A DNA stretch of 64,000 nucleotides from assembly GCF_009720735.1 (NCBI RefSeq), contig NZ_WNKU01000012.1:1-64000 (forward strand). The letters run 5' to 3'. The position numbers and the translations under genes are program-made. This DNA is from Heliobacterium mobile (GTDB lineage: Bacteria; Bacillota; Desulfitobacteriia; Heliobacteriales; Heliobacteriaceae). A model generated the notes under the pieces. The model made no database searches and had not been told where the DNA came from. It saw only the letters and a program-made list of their open reading frames with translations. This document shows, piece after piece, positions 28,502 to 37,487 of this stretch; within the stretch, counting starts at the first letter, position 1, and the number at the start of each line of letters is the position of its first letter.

Positions 28502-29464
28502 TTGGCGAAAGCGAAGAATTGGGTCATCGGCACCATTATCGGCCTCGTGATCCTTTCCCTGCTGGTCGTCGTCATCCGCGTCGGTGCTCACCGTCCAGAG
28601 GGCGGCATGAAGACGGGCGCGGGAGCCAACCGGGTGGCTGTCGTTCGACTCGAAGGGACGATCATGGACTCGGGAAGCTCCGGCGGATTGCTGGGAGGTA
28701 AAGGCGGGAGTGCTGATTTACTGGAGACGCTGCGGGAGATCCAGGAGGACAAAGAGCTGAAAGCGGTTGTTCTGCGAATCAACTCCCCTGGTGGCACATC
28801 GGCGGCGTCCCAGGAAATCGGGCAAGAGATACAGCGCGTACGGGAATCGGGTAAAGTGGTCGTCACCTCCATGGGCGATGTGGCTGCATCGGGAGGCTAC
28901 TGGATCGCAGCGAAGTCTGATAAGATCGTAGCCAACCCAGCGACAACGACCGGCTCGATCGGAGTCATCATGGATCTGGCCAACTTGAAGGAATTGTACG
29001 ATAAAATCGGCTATCGTCCGGAAGTGATCAAAAGCGGACCCCATAAAGATATCGCCTCATCGTCACGGGAAATGACACCGGAAGAGCGGCAAATCCTGCA
29101 GACGATGGTCAACGATATTTACGATCAGTTCGTCGATGTCGTAGCGGAAGGGCGGAAGCTGCCGAAGGAAACCGTTCGAACCTTGGCAGACGGCCGGGTC
29201 TATACGGGGCGGCAGGCGAAAGATCTAGGTCTCGTCGACGAGCTGGGCAACTTCTATGACGCCGTTCAACTCGCCGCCACCATGGCCGGCATGCAAGAAA
29301 AACCGGAGATCGTCGAATACGGACGACGGAGCCCCTTAGACGAAATCCTGGGCATGGAAAGTCGCTGGAAGGGAGCATCCGTAAGGGATACACTGTCGGG
29401 ACTATCGGCAGAAGACTTGGTTCGCTTAATGGAACTTCTCAAAGGGAAACAGCCCTTGCCCTAG
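28502..29464 (+). CDS. sppA: signal peptide peptidase SppA (S49 family, short type)
   Basis: This 320-residue membrane serine protease degrades cleaved signal peptides. An N-terminal helix (residues 7-25) anchors it. The catalytic dyad is visible: Ser in GDVAASGGYWIA at about 140, and Lys in IKSGPHKDIASSSRE at about 190. TGSIGVIMDLANL is the conserved connecting segment. The start is TTG 28502 behind GAAGGAGGG. Length fits the short Gram-positive SppA with a single S49 domain. Confidence 0.93.
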   Translation: MAKAKNWVIGTIIGLVILSLLVVVIRVGAHRPEGGMKTGAGANRVAVVRLEGTIMDSGSSGGLLGGKGGSADLLETLREIQEDKELKAVVLRINSPGGTSAASQEIGQEIQRVRESGKVVVTSMGDVAASGGYWIAAKSDKIVANPATTTGSIGVIMDLANLKELYDKIGYRPEVIKSGPHKDIASSSREMTPEERQILQTMVNDIYDQFVDVVAEGRKLPKETVRTLADGRVYTGRQAKDLGLVDELGNFYDAVQLAATMAGMQEKPEIVEYGRRSPLDEILGMESRWKGASVRDTLSGLSAEDLVRLMELLKGKQPLP

Positions 29465-29607
29465 GGAGCACTCTTGCCGTCGGGGATACATTTGAAAGCA
29501 CCCTTATAAGCCTGTGCGATTTCAATCCCTCGGACTGTATGTGCCCATTTTGCCAACCTGAAAATACCCCTGTAACCCGAGGCGGATACCTAAAAAGGAG
29601 GGCTTTC

Positions 29608-30483
29608 ATGAGCGAAGAGAAACTCTCCGGAACTGAATTGACGGAAGGCCAATCGTCTGACCTTCAAGTCCCAGCACAAGGGGTGGCCACCGAGCCTGCT
29701 CAACCGAAACCGACGGTCGGACCCCAGCTTGCTCCTCTTCCTGAGAGCGAAGGCTACGCAGCTCCCTTGTCGAGCGGAGAAGACGTATACGCCGGGTGGA
29801 ACCCCCAAACTGGTGAATACAGACCGAACGGGGGAACAGATCACCCCGATAAGGAAAGAGTAAGGCGCGATTGGTCCGTCACAGACTACCTCTATCAAGT
29901 GCTGGTCAATCCCAGTTTAGCCTTTTCCGCTGCCGCAGAACGTAAGCCGCTCGGGCTGGCCCTTTCCGTCGTCCTCGGAACATCGGTTATCAACTTGATC
30001 GTCAACATGAGTTTGGCCGATCGTACCGCTCTCTTTCACCCGCCTGGGGTCGCCAACGACGTGTTCGGCAACATCGTCGCCGGCATGAGCCTCTTTGCCG
30101 TCTTGATCGGCATCATCATGTGGTTTGTCATGGCCGGCTTCTTCAACCTCGTCGGTGAACTTTTGGGCGGGCGAGGGAATGCCAAAGGTCTGTTGACGGC
30201 CTTAGGATTGGCCTATTGGCCCTCGATTCTGCTCGCCCCTGTGAACCTGGCCGGTCAATACCTGCCGGGAGGGAAAGTCATTCAATCGCTCGGTCTGCTT
30301 GGCGTGACTTTATGGGGGTTTGTACTGCAAGTGTTGGCGATCCGCGAGAGTCTTGGCCTCTCGACAGGCCGGTCCCTGTTGGTCATCTTTTTCCCCCTCA
30401 TCGTCATCATTTTGTTCATCGCCCTGATGGCGGGGGTGATGATATCCTTAATTCCCTTCGCGAACCACTTTCCGGTCATGTAA
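29608..30483 (+). CDS. Yip1-family multi-pass membrane protein
   Basis: This 291-residue protein has about 100 polar N-terminal residues rich in Pro/Gln/Thr, followed by a Yip1 domain with five hydrophobic segments (starting near PLGLALSVVLGTSVINLIVNM). The Yip1 family in bacteria is of unknown function. AAAGGAGGG at 29594-29602 supports ATG 29608; the upstream in-frame start at 29539 is less likely. It stands alone, with a terminator downstream. Confidence 0.8.
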   Translation: MSEEKLSGTELTEGQSSDLQVPAQGVATEPAQPKPTVGPQLAPLPESEGYAAPLSSGEDVYAGWNPQTGEYRPNGGTDHPDKERVRRDWSVTDYLYQVLVNPSLAFSAAAERKPLGLALSVVLGTSVINLIVNMSLADRTALFHPPGVANDVFGNIVAGMSLFAVLIGIIMWFVMAGFFNLVGELLGGRGNAKGLLTALGLAYWPSILLAPVNLAGQYLPGGKVIQSLGLLGVTLWGFVLQVLAIRESLGLSTGRSLLVIFFPLIVIILFIALMAGVMISLIPFANHFPVM

Positions 30484-30532
30484 AAGCACTTCTAAAACGT
30501 CACAGCAAAAGCAAGAATGTTAAGAATTAGCA

Positions 30533-30578
30533 AAAAAATCCTGTTTCATAAAAAATGAGGCAGGATTTTCTTTTTTTG
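30533..30578 (+). terminator. terminator after Yip1 gene
   Basis: AAATCCTG.TTCAT pairs with ATGAGGCAGGATTT and is followed by TCTTTTTTT. Confidence 0.85.
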
Positions 30579-30655
30579 CTTCGAAATAAATATGAATCAT
30601 TTTTGAATCGGTAAACGGATTAATCCGACAGGAGAACAAGGAAGGAATGACATCA

Positions 30656-31024
30656 GTGTGTGAACGTGTTCTAGTCGTGGACGACCAAAAGGGCGTTCGG
30701 CAATTGCTGCGGGAAGCATTGCGCATCGTAGACGTAACGGCGGAACTGGCTTCCGATGGACAACAAGCACTGGACCGTCTCAGCCAAGAAAGCTTCGGGC
30801 TCGTTCTTCTGGATATGAAAATGCCCGGCATGTCGGGACTGGAAGTGCTCACGGAAATGCGAAAACGAGGTGATCCGACCCCCGTCTGGATGATGACCGC
30901 TTATGAAGAAGTAAAACTGTACGAGGAGGCCCAGCGGCTCGGTGCCGAACAGTACGTGATCAAACCGTTCGACGTGATGGACCTAGCCCAAAAGATCAAT
31001 ATGTGGCTAAGATCCCCTGTGTAA
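30656..31024 (+). CDS. spo0F: sporulation phosphorelay response regulator Spo0F
   Basis: This single receiver domain of about 122 residues relays phosphate from sensor kinases to Spo0B. It has the DD pocket in VLVVDDQKGVRQLL, the phosphorylated Asp in GLVLLDMKMPGMSGLEVL, Thr in WMMTAYEE and Lys in YVIKPFDVMDL. The DDQxGxRxLL pattern is that of Spo0F rather than CheY. GTG 30656 puts GGAAGGA at a normal distance and gives MCERVLVVDD; ATG 30647 is directly abutting the site. Spo0F upstream of fba is the order in Bacillus. Confidence 0.9.
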   Translation: MCERVLVVDDQKGVRQLLREALRIVDVTAELASDGQQALDRLSQESFGLVLLDMKMPGMSGLEVLTEMRKRGDPTPVWMMTAYEEVKLYEEAQRLGAEQYVIKPFDVMDLAQKINMWLRSPV

Positions 31025-31093
31025 TCTGGGTGCGCAAAAAAGGATTTTGCTTTTCGGTGTGGAATATTGGGGGTAGAAAGGGGGTTCTTCCAC

Positions 31094-31762
31094 ATGATCT
31101 TGTCCACCATGACGGTCATCGCTCTCCGTTGTCCCGCCTGTGGTCGCATGGATTTTCATGCCTTGTCTCTCTTTTCCTTTGCGGGACGAAAAGTGAAAAA
31201 AATCCAATGTTCCTGCGGAGCGGCGTTAATGACGGTGGGCAGCAAGGACCGGAAACGCTTCTGGATTCAGACTCACTGTATCATGTGCGAAACCCAACAC
31301 CTGCAATGGTTCACCCGAGAGCGCCTTTGGTCGCAACAACTGACGGAACTACGATGCACAGAGACGATGGTCGAAGTAGGGTTTATCGGACCTCGCGAAA
31401 AAGTGAAGACAGCCATACTCAGTCAAGACAAGTCTCTCTATGAGATGGCCGAAAACTTAGGACTCGCCGATTACTTTGAAAACCCTGAAGTCATGTACGC
31501 GATTTTGGAACGCCTGCACAAACTGGCTGAAGAGGGATCCCTTTCTTGTGAGTGCGGCAGTTTTCAAATTAATGTAGAAGTATATCCCGATCGGGTGGAA
31601 CTTCGCTGTGAGCTCTGCGACAGTACCTATGTATGTTACGCTGAGTCAGACAATGACCTGCAATCCCTGTCGCGGTGTGCAGAGTTGCAAATCCAAGGAT
31701 CTTCCCCCATAGCTCCTGAAAGCCGAAGAGCCCGTCGGCGTCGTACCAAAAAAAGCACATAA
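31094..31762 (+). CDS. conserved Cys-rich protein of unknown function between spo0F and fba
   Basis: This 222-residue protein has three pairs of Cys in zinc-ribbon spacing: CPAC (about 13-16), CSCG (about 39) with CIMC (about 63-66), and CECG (about 155) with CELC (about 179-182). The C-terminus is a basic cluster (RRARRRRTKKST). The middle region SLYEMAENLGLADYFENPEVMY looks helical. I do not recognise the family. GGGGG 9 bases before ATG 31094 supports this start. It follows spo0F by 70 bases and precedes a terminator. A nucleic-acid or sporulation role is only a guess. Confidence 0.75.
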   Translation: MILSTMTVIALRCPACGRMDFHALSLFSFAGRKVKKIQCSCGAALMTVGSKDRKRFWIQTHCIMCETQHLQWFTRERLWSQQLTELRCTETMVEVGFIGPREKVKTAILSQDKSLYEMAENLGLADYFENPEVMYAILERLHKLAEEGSLSCECGSFQINVEVYPDRVELRCELCDSTYVCYAESDNDLQSLSRCAELQIQGSSPIAPESRRARRRRTKKST

Positions 31763-31777
31763 TCGGTAAACAATCCG

Positions 31778-31813
31778 CCGCGGCGTTCCGAAAAACCGGT
31801 TCCGCGGTCTTTT
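31778..31813 (+). terminator. probable terminator before fba
   Basis: CCGCGGCGTTCCG pairs imperfectly with CCGGTTCCGCGG around AAAAA, and TCTTTTCCTG follows. Confidence 0.5.
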
Positions 31814-31913
31814 CCTGTTTGTCTATCAAAGTGGGGCATAATAACCGGAAGGGAATATCGCCGACATGGCGAACCTTTACAGATGGACACATATCAAGGA
31901 GGAGATGTTTCAC

Positions 31914-32768
31914 ATGCCTTTGGTTTCAATGGCCCCCCTGTTGGCAAAAGCCGAAGAGGGCAAATACGCCGTCGGCGCATTCAATTGCAACAACATGGAG
32001 ATTGTCCAAGCGATCATCGCCGCTGCGGAAGCGGAGCGATCGCCCGTCATCATCCAGGCTTCGCAAGGGGCTATTAAGTATGCTGGTATCGACTACATCG
32101 TCGCCCTAACGAAAATTGCTGCCGAAAACACCTTCGTCCCGGTGGCCTTGCACCTCGACCATGGCACCAGCTTTGACCAGTGCATGCAATGCATTCGCAG
32201 CGGCTTTTCCTCGGTCATGATCGACGGTTCTAAATATGCTTTGGAAGAAAACATCGCCATCACCAACCGTGTCCTCGCGGTGGCACGGGCCGTCGGTGTA
32301 TCGGTGGAAGCGGAACTCGGAAAAATCGGCGGAACGGAAGACGACATCCACGTTGATGAGCGCGACGCCCTGTTCACCGACCCGAACGATGCCAAACGGT
32401 TCGTGGAAGAAACAGGCGTAGATGCCTTAGCTATCGCCATCGGAACGGCTCATGGGCAATACAAAGGCCGTCCGGAGCTGGACTTCGAACGCCTGAAAAA
32501 AATCAAATCCCTCGTCGACATGCCCATTGTCCTACATGGATCGTCCGGTGTACCGGAAGAAGATATCCGCAAAGCCATCGATCTGGGCGTCCGCAAGGTG
32601 AACATCGACACGAACCTGCGGGAAGCCTTTGTCGAAGGCGTCAAAGAAGCCATCGCCAAGAACCCAAATGAGATCGATCCGCGCAAACTCTTAGGCCCGG
32701 CCAAGACGAAAATGAGCGAAGTCATCCGGGAGAAAATCCGTATTTTCGGGTCTAACGGTAAAGTATAA
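31914..32768 (+). CDS. fba: class II fructose-bisphosphate aldolase
   Basis: This 284-residue zinc enzyme splits fructose 1,6-bisphosphate in glycolysis and works in reverse in gluconeogenesis. Class II marks: VALHLDHGTSFDQC with zinc-ligand His and the catalytic Asp, SVMIDGS, EAELGKIGGTEDD, AIAIGTAHG (His) and LHGSSGVPEEDIRKAI. ATG 31914 has AAGGAGGA 10 bases upstream; the ATG at 31905 is too near to it. fsa and glpX follow, forming a sugar-phosphate cluster. Confidence 0.96.
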   Translation: MPLVSMAPLLAKAEEGKYAVGAFNCNNMEIVQAIIAAAEAERSPVIIQASQGAIKYAGIDYIVALTKIAAENTFVPVALHLDHGTSFDQCMQCIRSGFSSVMIDGSKYALEENIAITNRVLAVARAVGVSVEAELGKIGGTEDDIHVDERDALFTDPNDAKRFVEETGVDALAIAIGTAHGQYKGRPELDFERLKKIKSLVDMPIVLHGSSGVPEEDIRKAIDLGVRKVNIDTNLREAFVEGVKEAIAKNPNEIDPRKLLGPAKTKMSEVIREKIRIFGSNGKV

Positions 32769-32818
32769 GAAGAGTTAACGTATGGATGAGGAATATTTCT
32801 TTGAGGTGAGTTGGAACG

Positions 32819-33466
32819 ATGAGGTTTTTTCTGGACAGCGCCAACATCGATGAAATCCGGGAAGCGAATGCCCTCGGTGTCATCAGTGGCGTAACGACCA
32901 ACCCGTCACTCATTGCCAAGGAAGGCCGTAACTTCCGTCAGGTCGTGGAAGAAATCGTGGCGATTGTCGACGGGCCCATCTCGGCAGAAGTGATCAGCAC
33001 CGATGCAGAGGGCATGGTCGCCGAAGCCCGAGAGCTGGCCCAGATCCACAAGAACATCGTCATTAAGATTCCCATGTGCGCCGAAGGATTAAAAGCCACC
33101 TCCCGCCTGTCCCGAGAAAAGATTCGCACCAACGTAACACTCATCTTTTCGGCGAACCAAGGCCTGCTGGCGGCGAACGCCGGTGCCACCTTCGTAAGCC
33201 CCTTTGTGGGACGGCTCGATGACGTAGGTCACGACGGGCTGGACGTCATCCGTGAAATGGTGGAGATCTTCGACATTCACGGCCTGGCTACGGAGATCAT
33301 CGCCGCCAGTGTCCGCCATCCCCTCCATGTCACCGCTGCCGCCCGCGCCGGAGCGCCGATTGCGACCATCCCCTACAAAGTGCTCATGCAGATGGTGAAA
33401 CATCCGCTGACCGATAAAGGGATTGAACAGTTTCTGAAGGACTGGGAAACGGTCAAAAATAAATAG
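32819..33466 (+). CDS. fsa: fructose-6-phosphate aldolase / transaldolase-like protein
   Basis: This 215-residue TIM barrel is of the short transaldolase family. It begins [13 protein letters not shown]. The Schiff-base Lys is in [14 protein letters not shown], and [20 protein letters not shown] and [12 protein letters not shown] are typical. Short members are annotated as transaldolase (TalC) or fructose-6-phosphate aldolase, and sequence alone does not decide this. GAGGTGAG precedes ATG 32819. Position fba-fsa is conserved. Confidence 0.93.
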   Translation: MRFFLDSANIDEIREANALGVISGVTTNPSLIAKEGRNFRQVVEEIVAIVDGPISAEVISTDAEGMVAEARELAQIHKNIVIKIPMCAEGLKATSRLSREKIRTNVTLIFSANQGLLAANAGATFVSPFVGRLDDVGHDGLDVIREMVEIFDIHGLATEIIAASVRHPLHVTAAARAGAPIATIPYKVLMQMVKHPLTDKGIEQFLKDWETVKNK

Positions 33467-33491
33467 GTCAAAGGCGACGCGGAACGCAAAA

Positions 33492-33618
33492 TTTCACTTG
33501 GTAAGCGAAATATACTTATAAAACAAAACGTAACCCTGTAAGGCAAAAGGCAAACCTGCGGGCTGGGATGCTCATTGTGCCAACCCTGCCCGCTTTTTAT
33601 TTTTGGGAGGAATACATA
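33492..33618 (+). promoter_or_regulatory. glpX leader with candidate promoter and terminator/attenuator
   Basis: A possible weak promoter (TTCACT about 33495, TATAAA about 33519) is followed by a strong hairpin, GCGGGCTGGG (33558-33567)/CCCTGCCCGC (33584-33593), with TTTTTATTTTT. The glpX ribosome site GGGAGG begins right behind it. The hairpin ends fsa transcripts and may also attenuate glpX if it is transcribed from the leader promoter. Confidence 0.5.
33558..33603 (+). terminator. terminator between fsa and glpX
   Basis: A 10-bp GC-rich stem with a 16-base loop is followed by a T-rich tail, only 16 bases before the glpX start codon. Confidence 0.88.
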
Positions 33619-34602
33619 ATGTACAGAGAACTGGCGCTCGAATTTGCCCGTGTCACCGAAGCGGCCGCCCTGGCTTCGGCCCGCTGGATGGGCCGAGGCG
33701 ACAAAAACGCTGCCGATGATGCGGCGACCGAAGCCATGCGTGCCATGTTCGATACGATCAACATCCGGGGCACCGTCGTCATCGGCGAGGGTGAAATGGA
33801 TGAAGCGCCGATGCTCTACATCGGTGAGAAAGTCGGTTTAGGGAACGGCGGAATCGAGCTGGATATCGCTGTCGATCCGCTGGAAGGAACGAACATCGTC
33901 GCCAAAGGGTTAAGTGGGGCTATCGCCGTGCTGGCGGCCGCTCATAAAGGCTGCCTGCTCCATGCCCCGGACATGTATATGAATAAGATCGTCGTCGGTC
34001 CCGAAGCGGCCGGATGCATCCACATCGACGCTCCGGTCGAGGAAAACCTCAATAATGTGGCTAAGGCGCTCGGAAAAGAAGTGGAACAACTCAGCGTCGT
34101 CATCCTGGATCGTCCCCGCCATCATGACCTGATCAGCCGCTGTCGAACAGCCGGAGCTCGGATTCAACTGATCACCGACGGCGACGTCGCTCCCGCTGTG
34201 GCTACCGCTTTTCCCGATTCCGGGGTGGACATCATGATGGGAATCGGCGGCGCTCCGGAAGGGGTTATCGCTGCGGCTGCTATTCGCTGCCTCGGTGGGG
34301 AGATGCAAGGACGCCTCGTTCCGGAGACGGAGGAAGAAGAAGCGCGCTGCCGGGCCATGGGTTTAGAAGATCCCCGCAAGATCCTTTTGCTCGATGATAT
34401 GGTTCGGGGAGACGGAGTCATCTTCGCGGCGACGGGCATCACCGACGGGAGCCTGCTCAAAGGGGTTAAGTTCACCTCCCAAGGCGCCCGGACCCATACC
34501 GTCGTCATTCGCGGACGAACCGGAACGATTCGATTTATCGATGCGCTGCATAGACTGGATAAAAAGCCGAACTTCGGAAGAGGTCGATGCAGTCAAAAAT
34601 AG
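33619..34602 (+). CDS. glpX: class II fructose-1,6-bisphosphatase GlpX
   Basis: This 327-residue enzyme removes the 1-phosphate of fructose 1,6-bisphosphate in gluconeogenesis. GlpX marks: [35 protein letters not shown] (metal-binding Glu/Asp), [11 protein letters not shown] (metal site), [15 protein letters not shown]. The start ATG 33619 follows GGGAGG; the upstream in-frame ATG 33568 lies within the terminator. In Bacillus, murAA stands between tal and glpX; it is absent here. Confidence 0.95.
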   Translation: MYRELALEFARVTEAAALASARWMGRGDKNAADDAATEAMRAMFDTINIRGTVVIGEGEMDEAPMLYIGEKVGLGNGGIELDIAVDPLEGTNIVAKGLSGAIAVLAAAHKGCLLHAPDMYMNKIVVGPEAAGCIHIDAPVEENLNNVAKALGKEVEQLSVVILDRPRHHDLISRCRTAGARIQLITDGDVAPAVATAFPDSGVDIMMGIGGAPEGVIAAAAIRCLGGEMQGRLVPETEEEEARCRAMGLEDPRKILLLDDMVRGDGVIFAATGITDGSLLKGVKFTSQGARTHTVVIRGRTGTIRFIDALHRLDKKPNFGRGRCSQK

Positions 34603-34735
34603 CCCTTTTTAGAAGTCGCCACAAAAATAGATGTGACCATGAGGCAAGTGGTTCGCCAAACTGGCTTTTTCTATCGTAGGCTGTTACAATAGAGGTGACG
34701 GATGTATTGACAGAAAAATTCAGGGGGAAATCACC

Positions 34736-35215
34736 TTGACCTATTGGGTGAACTTCAAACGGTATATGCGCCTCAACTATCTGCGCCTGCTCCGGGTCAA
34801 AGACCAGCCGGAAGCACTGGCGCGAGGCATCGCCTTCGGTTTTGCCTCAGGATTTGGCCCCTTTATCGGGTTCGGCGTCTTCGCGGCCTGGGCTTTTGCG
34901 GCGCTGTTTCGAGGCAACCGGCTGGCAGCGGTGATCACTGCCCTCCTCTTCAAGTGGGCCATCCCGATCTTTGTCACCTCGAACATCTTCGTCGGGTCCT
35001 TGATCTGGGGCGAATCGGTCACCTTTCACGGAGGGCACCATCACTTGTTCACGCTGGATTTCTGGCGGCAGACGGGCGCTGTGTTTCTCACCGGCAGTGC
35101 TATCGACTCGGTGGCCGCCTATTTCCTAGCCTATTTTCCTCTATTGCAATGGGCGCAACGGCGCCGTGCACAGCGCCGAGTGGGCAAACGAGTATTGCAA
35201 CATCACCTCGAATAA
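34736..35215 (+). CDS. DUF2062 membrane protein
   Basis: This 159-residue protein has a basic N-terminus (FKRYMRLNYLRLLRVKDQPEALARGIAFG), the GFGPFIGFGVFAAW motif and three or four membrane helices, matching the DUF2062 family. Function unknown. The start is TTG 34736 behind CAGGGGGAAATCACC. It is followed 65 bases later by the M23 peptidase gene. Confidence 0.88.
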   Translation: MTYWVNFKRYMRLNYLRLLRVKDQPEALARGIAFGFASGFGPFIGFGVFAAWAFAALFRGNRLAAVITALLFKWAIPIFVTSNIFVGSLIWGESVTFHGGHHHLFTLDFWRQTGAVFLTGSAIDSVAAYFLAYFPLLQWAQRRRAQRRVGKRVLQHHLE

Positions 35216-35280
35216 CATTTACGGATTTTGGTGAAAATACCAAATGGACCGTAAATGATTCTGAGGTGATTTTTTTTACC

Positions 35281-36138
35281 ATGTCTAATCCAGAAAGAGG
35301 CGGCAACCGCCCACGGGGGATTACCCGTCTCTTCGTTCTGTCTTCAATTGCCTTAACCTTGATCGTTCCCTTGCCAGCGTATAGCGACGAGGGAGAGGAC
35401 GGGCTTTTCCGCCTGTTCAAAGGAGATAGTCTGACGACTGTAGCCTCGGAAGCAGTGCCGGCGGAACAAGAGGTAAGCCCGGAAGATTTGGCCACCCATC
35501 GGGTCGCTGAAGGGGAGACCTTATACGGTATTGCCCGTTCCTACGGCCTAAAAATCTCCGAGTTGTGCACCCTTAACCAGTTAAATCCGAACCAGGTGCT
35601 CGCCGTCGGCCGGACCCTGATCATCCCGGGATCGGTCGAGATGTTGGAGCCTGCTGCCGATTCGACGGCAGTACTTCCCACAGATCAAGCAACCGCGCCG
35701 AGTGAGAAAAAGGACGCCGTAACTCCTCGTTTCGCATCGCGCGGTGCATTGCTCTCTTCGATGCGGTTTCCCCTGGAAGGAGTCATCACCTCCGGCTTTG
35801 GCCCTCGCCATCAATCTTTCCACCACGGTGTCGATATCGCCGCCGATACGGGGAAAACGATTCGGGTTGCCCAAAGCGGACAGGTGACGTACGCCGGCTG
35901 GCTGCCGATCTACGGCAACACGGTCATCGTCGACCATGCCTTTGGCGTGTCGACGCTCTATGGCCATGCCTCCAAACTGCTCGTTGAAAAGGGAGATAAA
36001 CTAGATAAGGGCGATTCATTGGCATTGGTGGGTTCGTCAGGTGTCGCCACCGGCCCCCACCTGCACTTCGAAGTGCGCCTCGACCGCCAGGCTGTCAATC
36101 CGCTGGCTTATATACGTAGTGCCAGTAAAAAAGTATAA
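35281..36138 (+). CDS. LysM and M23 (LytM) peptidase, secreted
   Basis: This 285-residue protein has an N-terminal signal peptide (LFVLSSIALTLIVPLPAYS), a LysM domain (about 74-118; HRVAEGETLYGIARSYGLKI), and a C-terminal M23 peptidase domain (about 160-285) with zinc-binding HHGVDIAAD and GPHLHFEV. The domain is complete, so an active peptidoglycan endopeptidase is likely. Its role in growth or sporulation cannot be told. GAGGTGATTTTTTTTACC precedes ATG 35281; a longer frame reading from 34744 overlaps DUF2062 and lacks a site. Confidence 0.9.
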   Translation: MSNPERGGNRPRGITRLFVLSSIALTLIVPLPAYSDEGEDGLFRLFKGDSLTTVASEAVPAEQEVSPEDLATHRVAEGETLYGIARSYGLKISELCTLNQLNPNQVLAVGRTLIIPGSVEMLEPAADSTAVLPTDQATAPSEKKDAVTPRFASRGALLSSMRFPLEGVITSGFGPRHQSFHHGVDIAADTGKTIRVAQSGQVTYAGWLPIYGNTVIVDHAFGVSTLYGHASKLLVEKGDKLDKGDSLALVGSSGVATGPHLHFEVRLDRQAVNPLAYIRSASKKV

Positions 36139-36175
36139 TTTTGCAACTCCACAGGGAGACGAATAAATCTGACTC

Positions 36176-36204
36176 TTGCACCATAGCTTGGGCTATGGTA
36201 TAAT
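36176..36204 (+). promoter_or_regulatory. rpmE promoter with palindrome in the spacer
   Basis: TTGCAC (36176-36181), a 17-base spacer and a perfect TATAAT (36199-36204) lie 77 bases before the rpmE start. The spacer holds an inverted repeat, ACCATAGC (36180-36187)/GCTATGGT (36192-36199), around TTGG. An operator between -35 and -10 would block RNA polymerase, so rpmE may be repressed by some dimeric regulator. Confidence 0.7.
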
Positions 36205-36280
36205 CTCGGATGTTGACTGAGAGGCCAGAGTCCGGATCGATCCCGAAAAAGGACCGATCCTTGAGAAAGAGGTGAACCCT

Positions 36281-36478
36281 GTGAAGGAAGGCATCCATCC
36301 GAAATTTGACCGGACAACGGTAAGCTGCGCTTGTGGCGAAACCTTTGAAACCGGCTCGACCCGTAAGGAAATCAAAGTGGACGTTTGCTCCAAGTGCCAT
36401 CCTTTCTTTACCGGCAAGACGCGCGCGATTGAAGCCGGTGGACGGGTTGATAAGTTCAAGAAAAAGTACGGTCTATAA
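36281..36478 (+). CDS. rpmE: 50S ribosomal protein L31 (zinc-binding type)
   Basis: This 65-residue ribosomal protein has four zinc-binding cysteines (VSCACGE and [11 protein letters not shown]), placing it in the C+ class of L31. The GTG start at 36281 gives MKEGIHPKF, close to other L31 proteins, and is preceded by AGAGGTG with good spacing; the GTG at 36272 would add three residues. A promoter at 36176 and a terminator at 36487 make it a single-gene unit. Confidence 0.95.
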   Translation: MKEGIHPKFDRTTVSCACGETFETGSTRKEIKVDVCSKCHPFFTGKTRAIEAGGRVDKFKKKYGL

Positions 36479-36486
36479 GTCTTAAG

Positions 36487-36519
36487 TAGCAGAGCCTGCA
36501 CAAAGCTCTGCTATTTTTC
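36487..36519 (+). terminator. terminator after rpmE
   Basis: AGCAGAGC (36488-36495) pairs with GCTCTGCT (36505-36512), followed by ATTTTTCT. Confidence 0.88.
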
Positions 36520-36536
36520 TATGGGGGAGAAGTGAC

Positions 36537-37487
36537 ATGGGGAAATTTCAATACGGCGGCCAAGCCGTCATTGAGGGCGTCATGATGCGAGGCCCTCAAG
36601 AAATGGCCATCGCTGTCCGCTGCCCCAATGACGAGATCGTGGTGAATAAGCAGTCGGTGGCATCCTGGATGAACGGCGCCCTCATGAAGACCCCCGTCAT
36701 TCGGGGGACTGGGGCGCTGCTCGATGCCCTGATCCTCGGCGTTAAGGCGCTGTCTTTCTCGGCGAACAAAGCAGCCGATGAAGAGGAAGAGGAACTGTCG
36801 GCCTGGGAAATCACGGTGACCATCTCCATGGCTATGATTTTTGGGGCCGGTCTATTCATCTTTTTGCCGACGGCGGCGGCCCACCTGACCCGCCAAGTGA
36901 TTTCCAGCCTTTTCGTCCAAAATGTCATCGAAGGGGCGGTCCGGATTGCCCTTTTCTTTGGCTATATCGCGGCCATTGCGCGCATGCCTGACATCCAGCG
37001 GGTCTTTCAATATCATGGCGCCGAGCACAAGACGATCCATGCCCATGAGGCAGGCGAAGAACTGTCTGTCGCTAATGTACAGCGCCACACGACCTTACAC
37101 CCGCGCTGCGGCACCAGTTTTCTGCTCTTCGTGATGGTCATTAAGATCTTCGTCTTTTCTTTATTACCGGATGCGACCCTCTTTTGGAAGACGGCCTATC
37201 GGCTCGCCCTCGTTCCCTTTGTCGCGGGGATCAGTTATGAGATCATCAAACTCTCCGGACGCTATCCTCGGTTTTGGCTGATGAAGCTCTTTATTCTGCC
37301 GGGGCTGTGGCTGCAGAACATGACCACACAAGAGCCTGATGACAAGCAAGTGGAAGTGGCCATCCGCGCTCTACAAGCGGTTTTGCCGCAACCGGAGACG
37401 TCCGAAGCGAAAGAAACGACCACGGAAACAGAACCGATCTACCCTAAGGTATGTACCACTCTTGCCGATGCAGGTGAAGCGATATGA
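36537..37487 (+). CDS. DUF1385 membrane protein
   Basis: This 316-residue protein of the DUF1385 family begins [23 protein letters not shown], has [17 protein letters not shown]-like segments and about four membrane helices, and a conserved His-rich region, [18 protein letters not shown], that could bind metal. Function unknown. It lies between rpmE and prfA as is common in Clostridia. Its end overlaps the prfA start by 4 bases. GGGGGAG supports ATG 36537. Confidence 0.9.
   Translation: MGKFQYGGQAVIEGVMMRGPQEMAIAVRCPNDEIVVNKQSVASWMNGALMKTPVIRGTGALLDALILGVKALSFSANKAADEEEEELSAWEITVTISMAMIFGAGLFIFLPTAAAHLTRQVISSLFVQNVIEGAVRIALFFGYIAAIARMPDIQRVFQYHGAEHKTIHAHEAGEELSVANVQRHTTLHPRCGTSFLLFVMVIKIFVFSLLPDATLFWKTAYRLALVPFVAGISYEIIKLSGRYPRFWLMKLFILPGLWLQNMTTQEPDDKQVEVAIRALQAVLPQPETSEAKETTTETEPIYPKVCTTLADAGEAI

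Noticed and set aside
34744-35280. N-terminal extension of the M23 peptidase frame
   Set aside because: It overlaps the DUF2062 gene in another frame and is rich in Arg/Pro/Ser without a ribosome site; the signal peptide begins after 35281.
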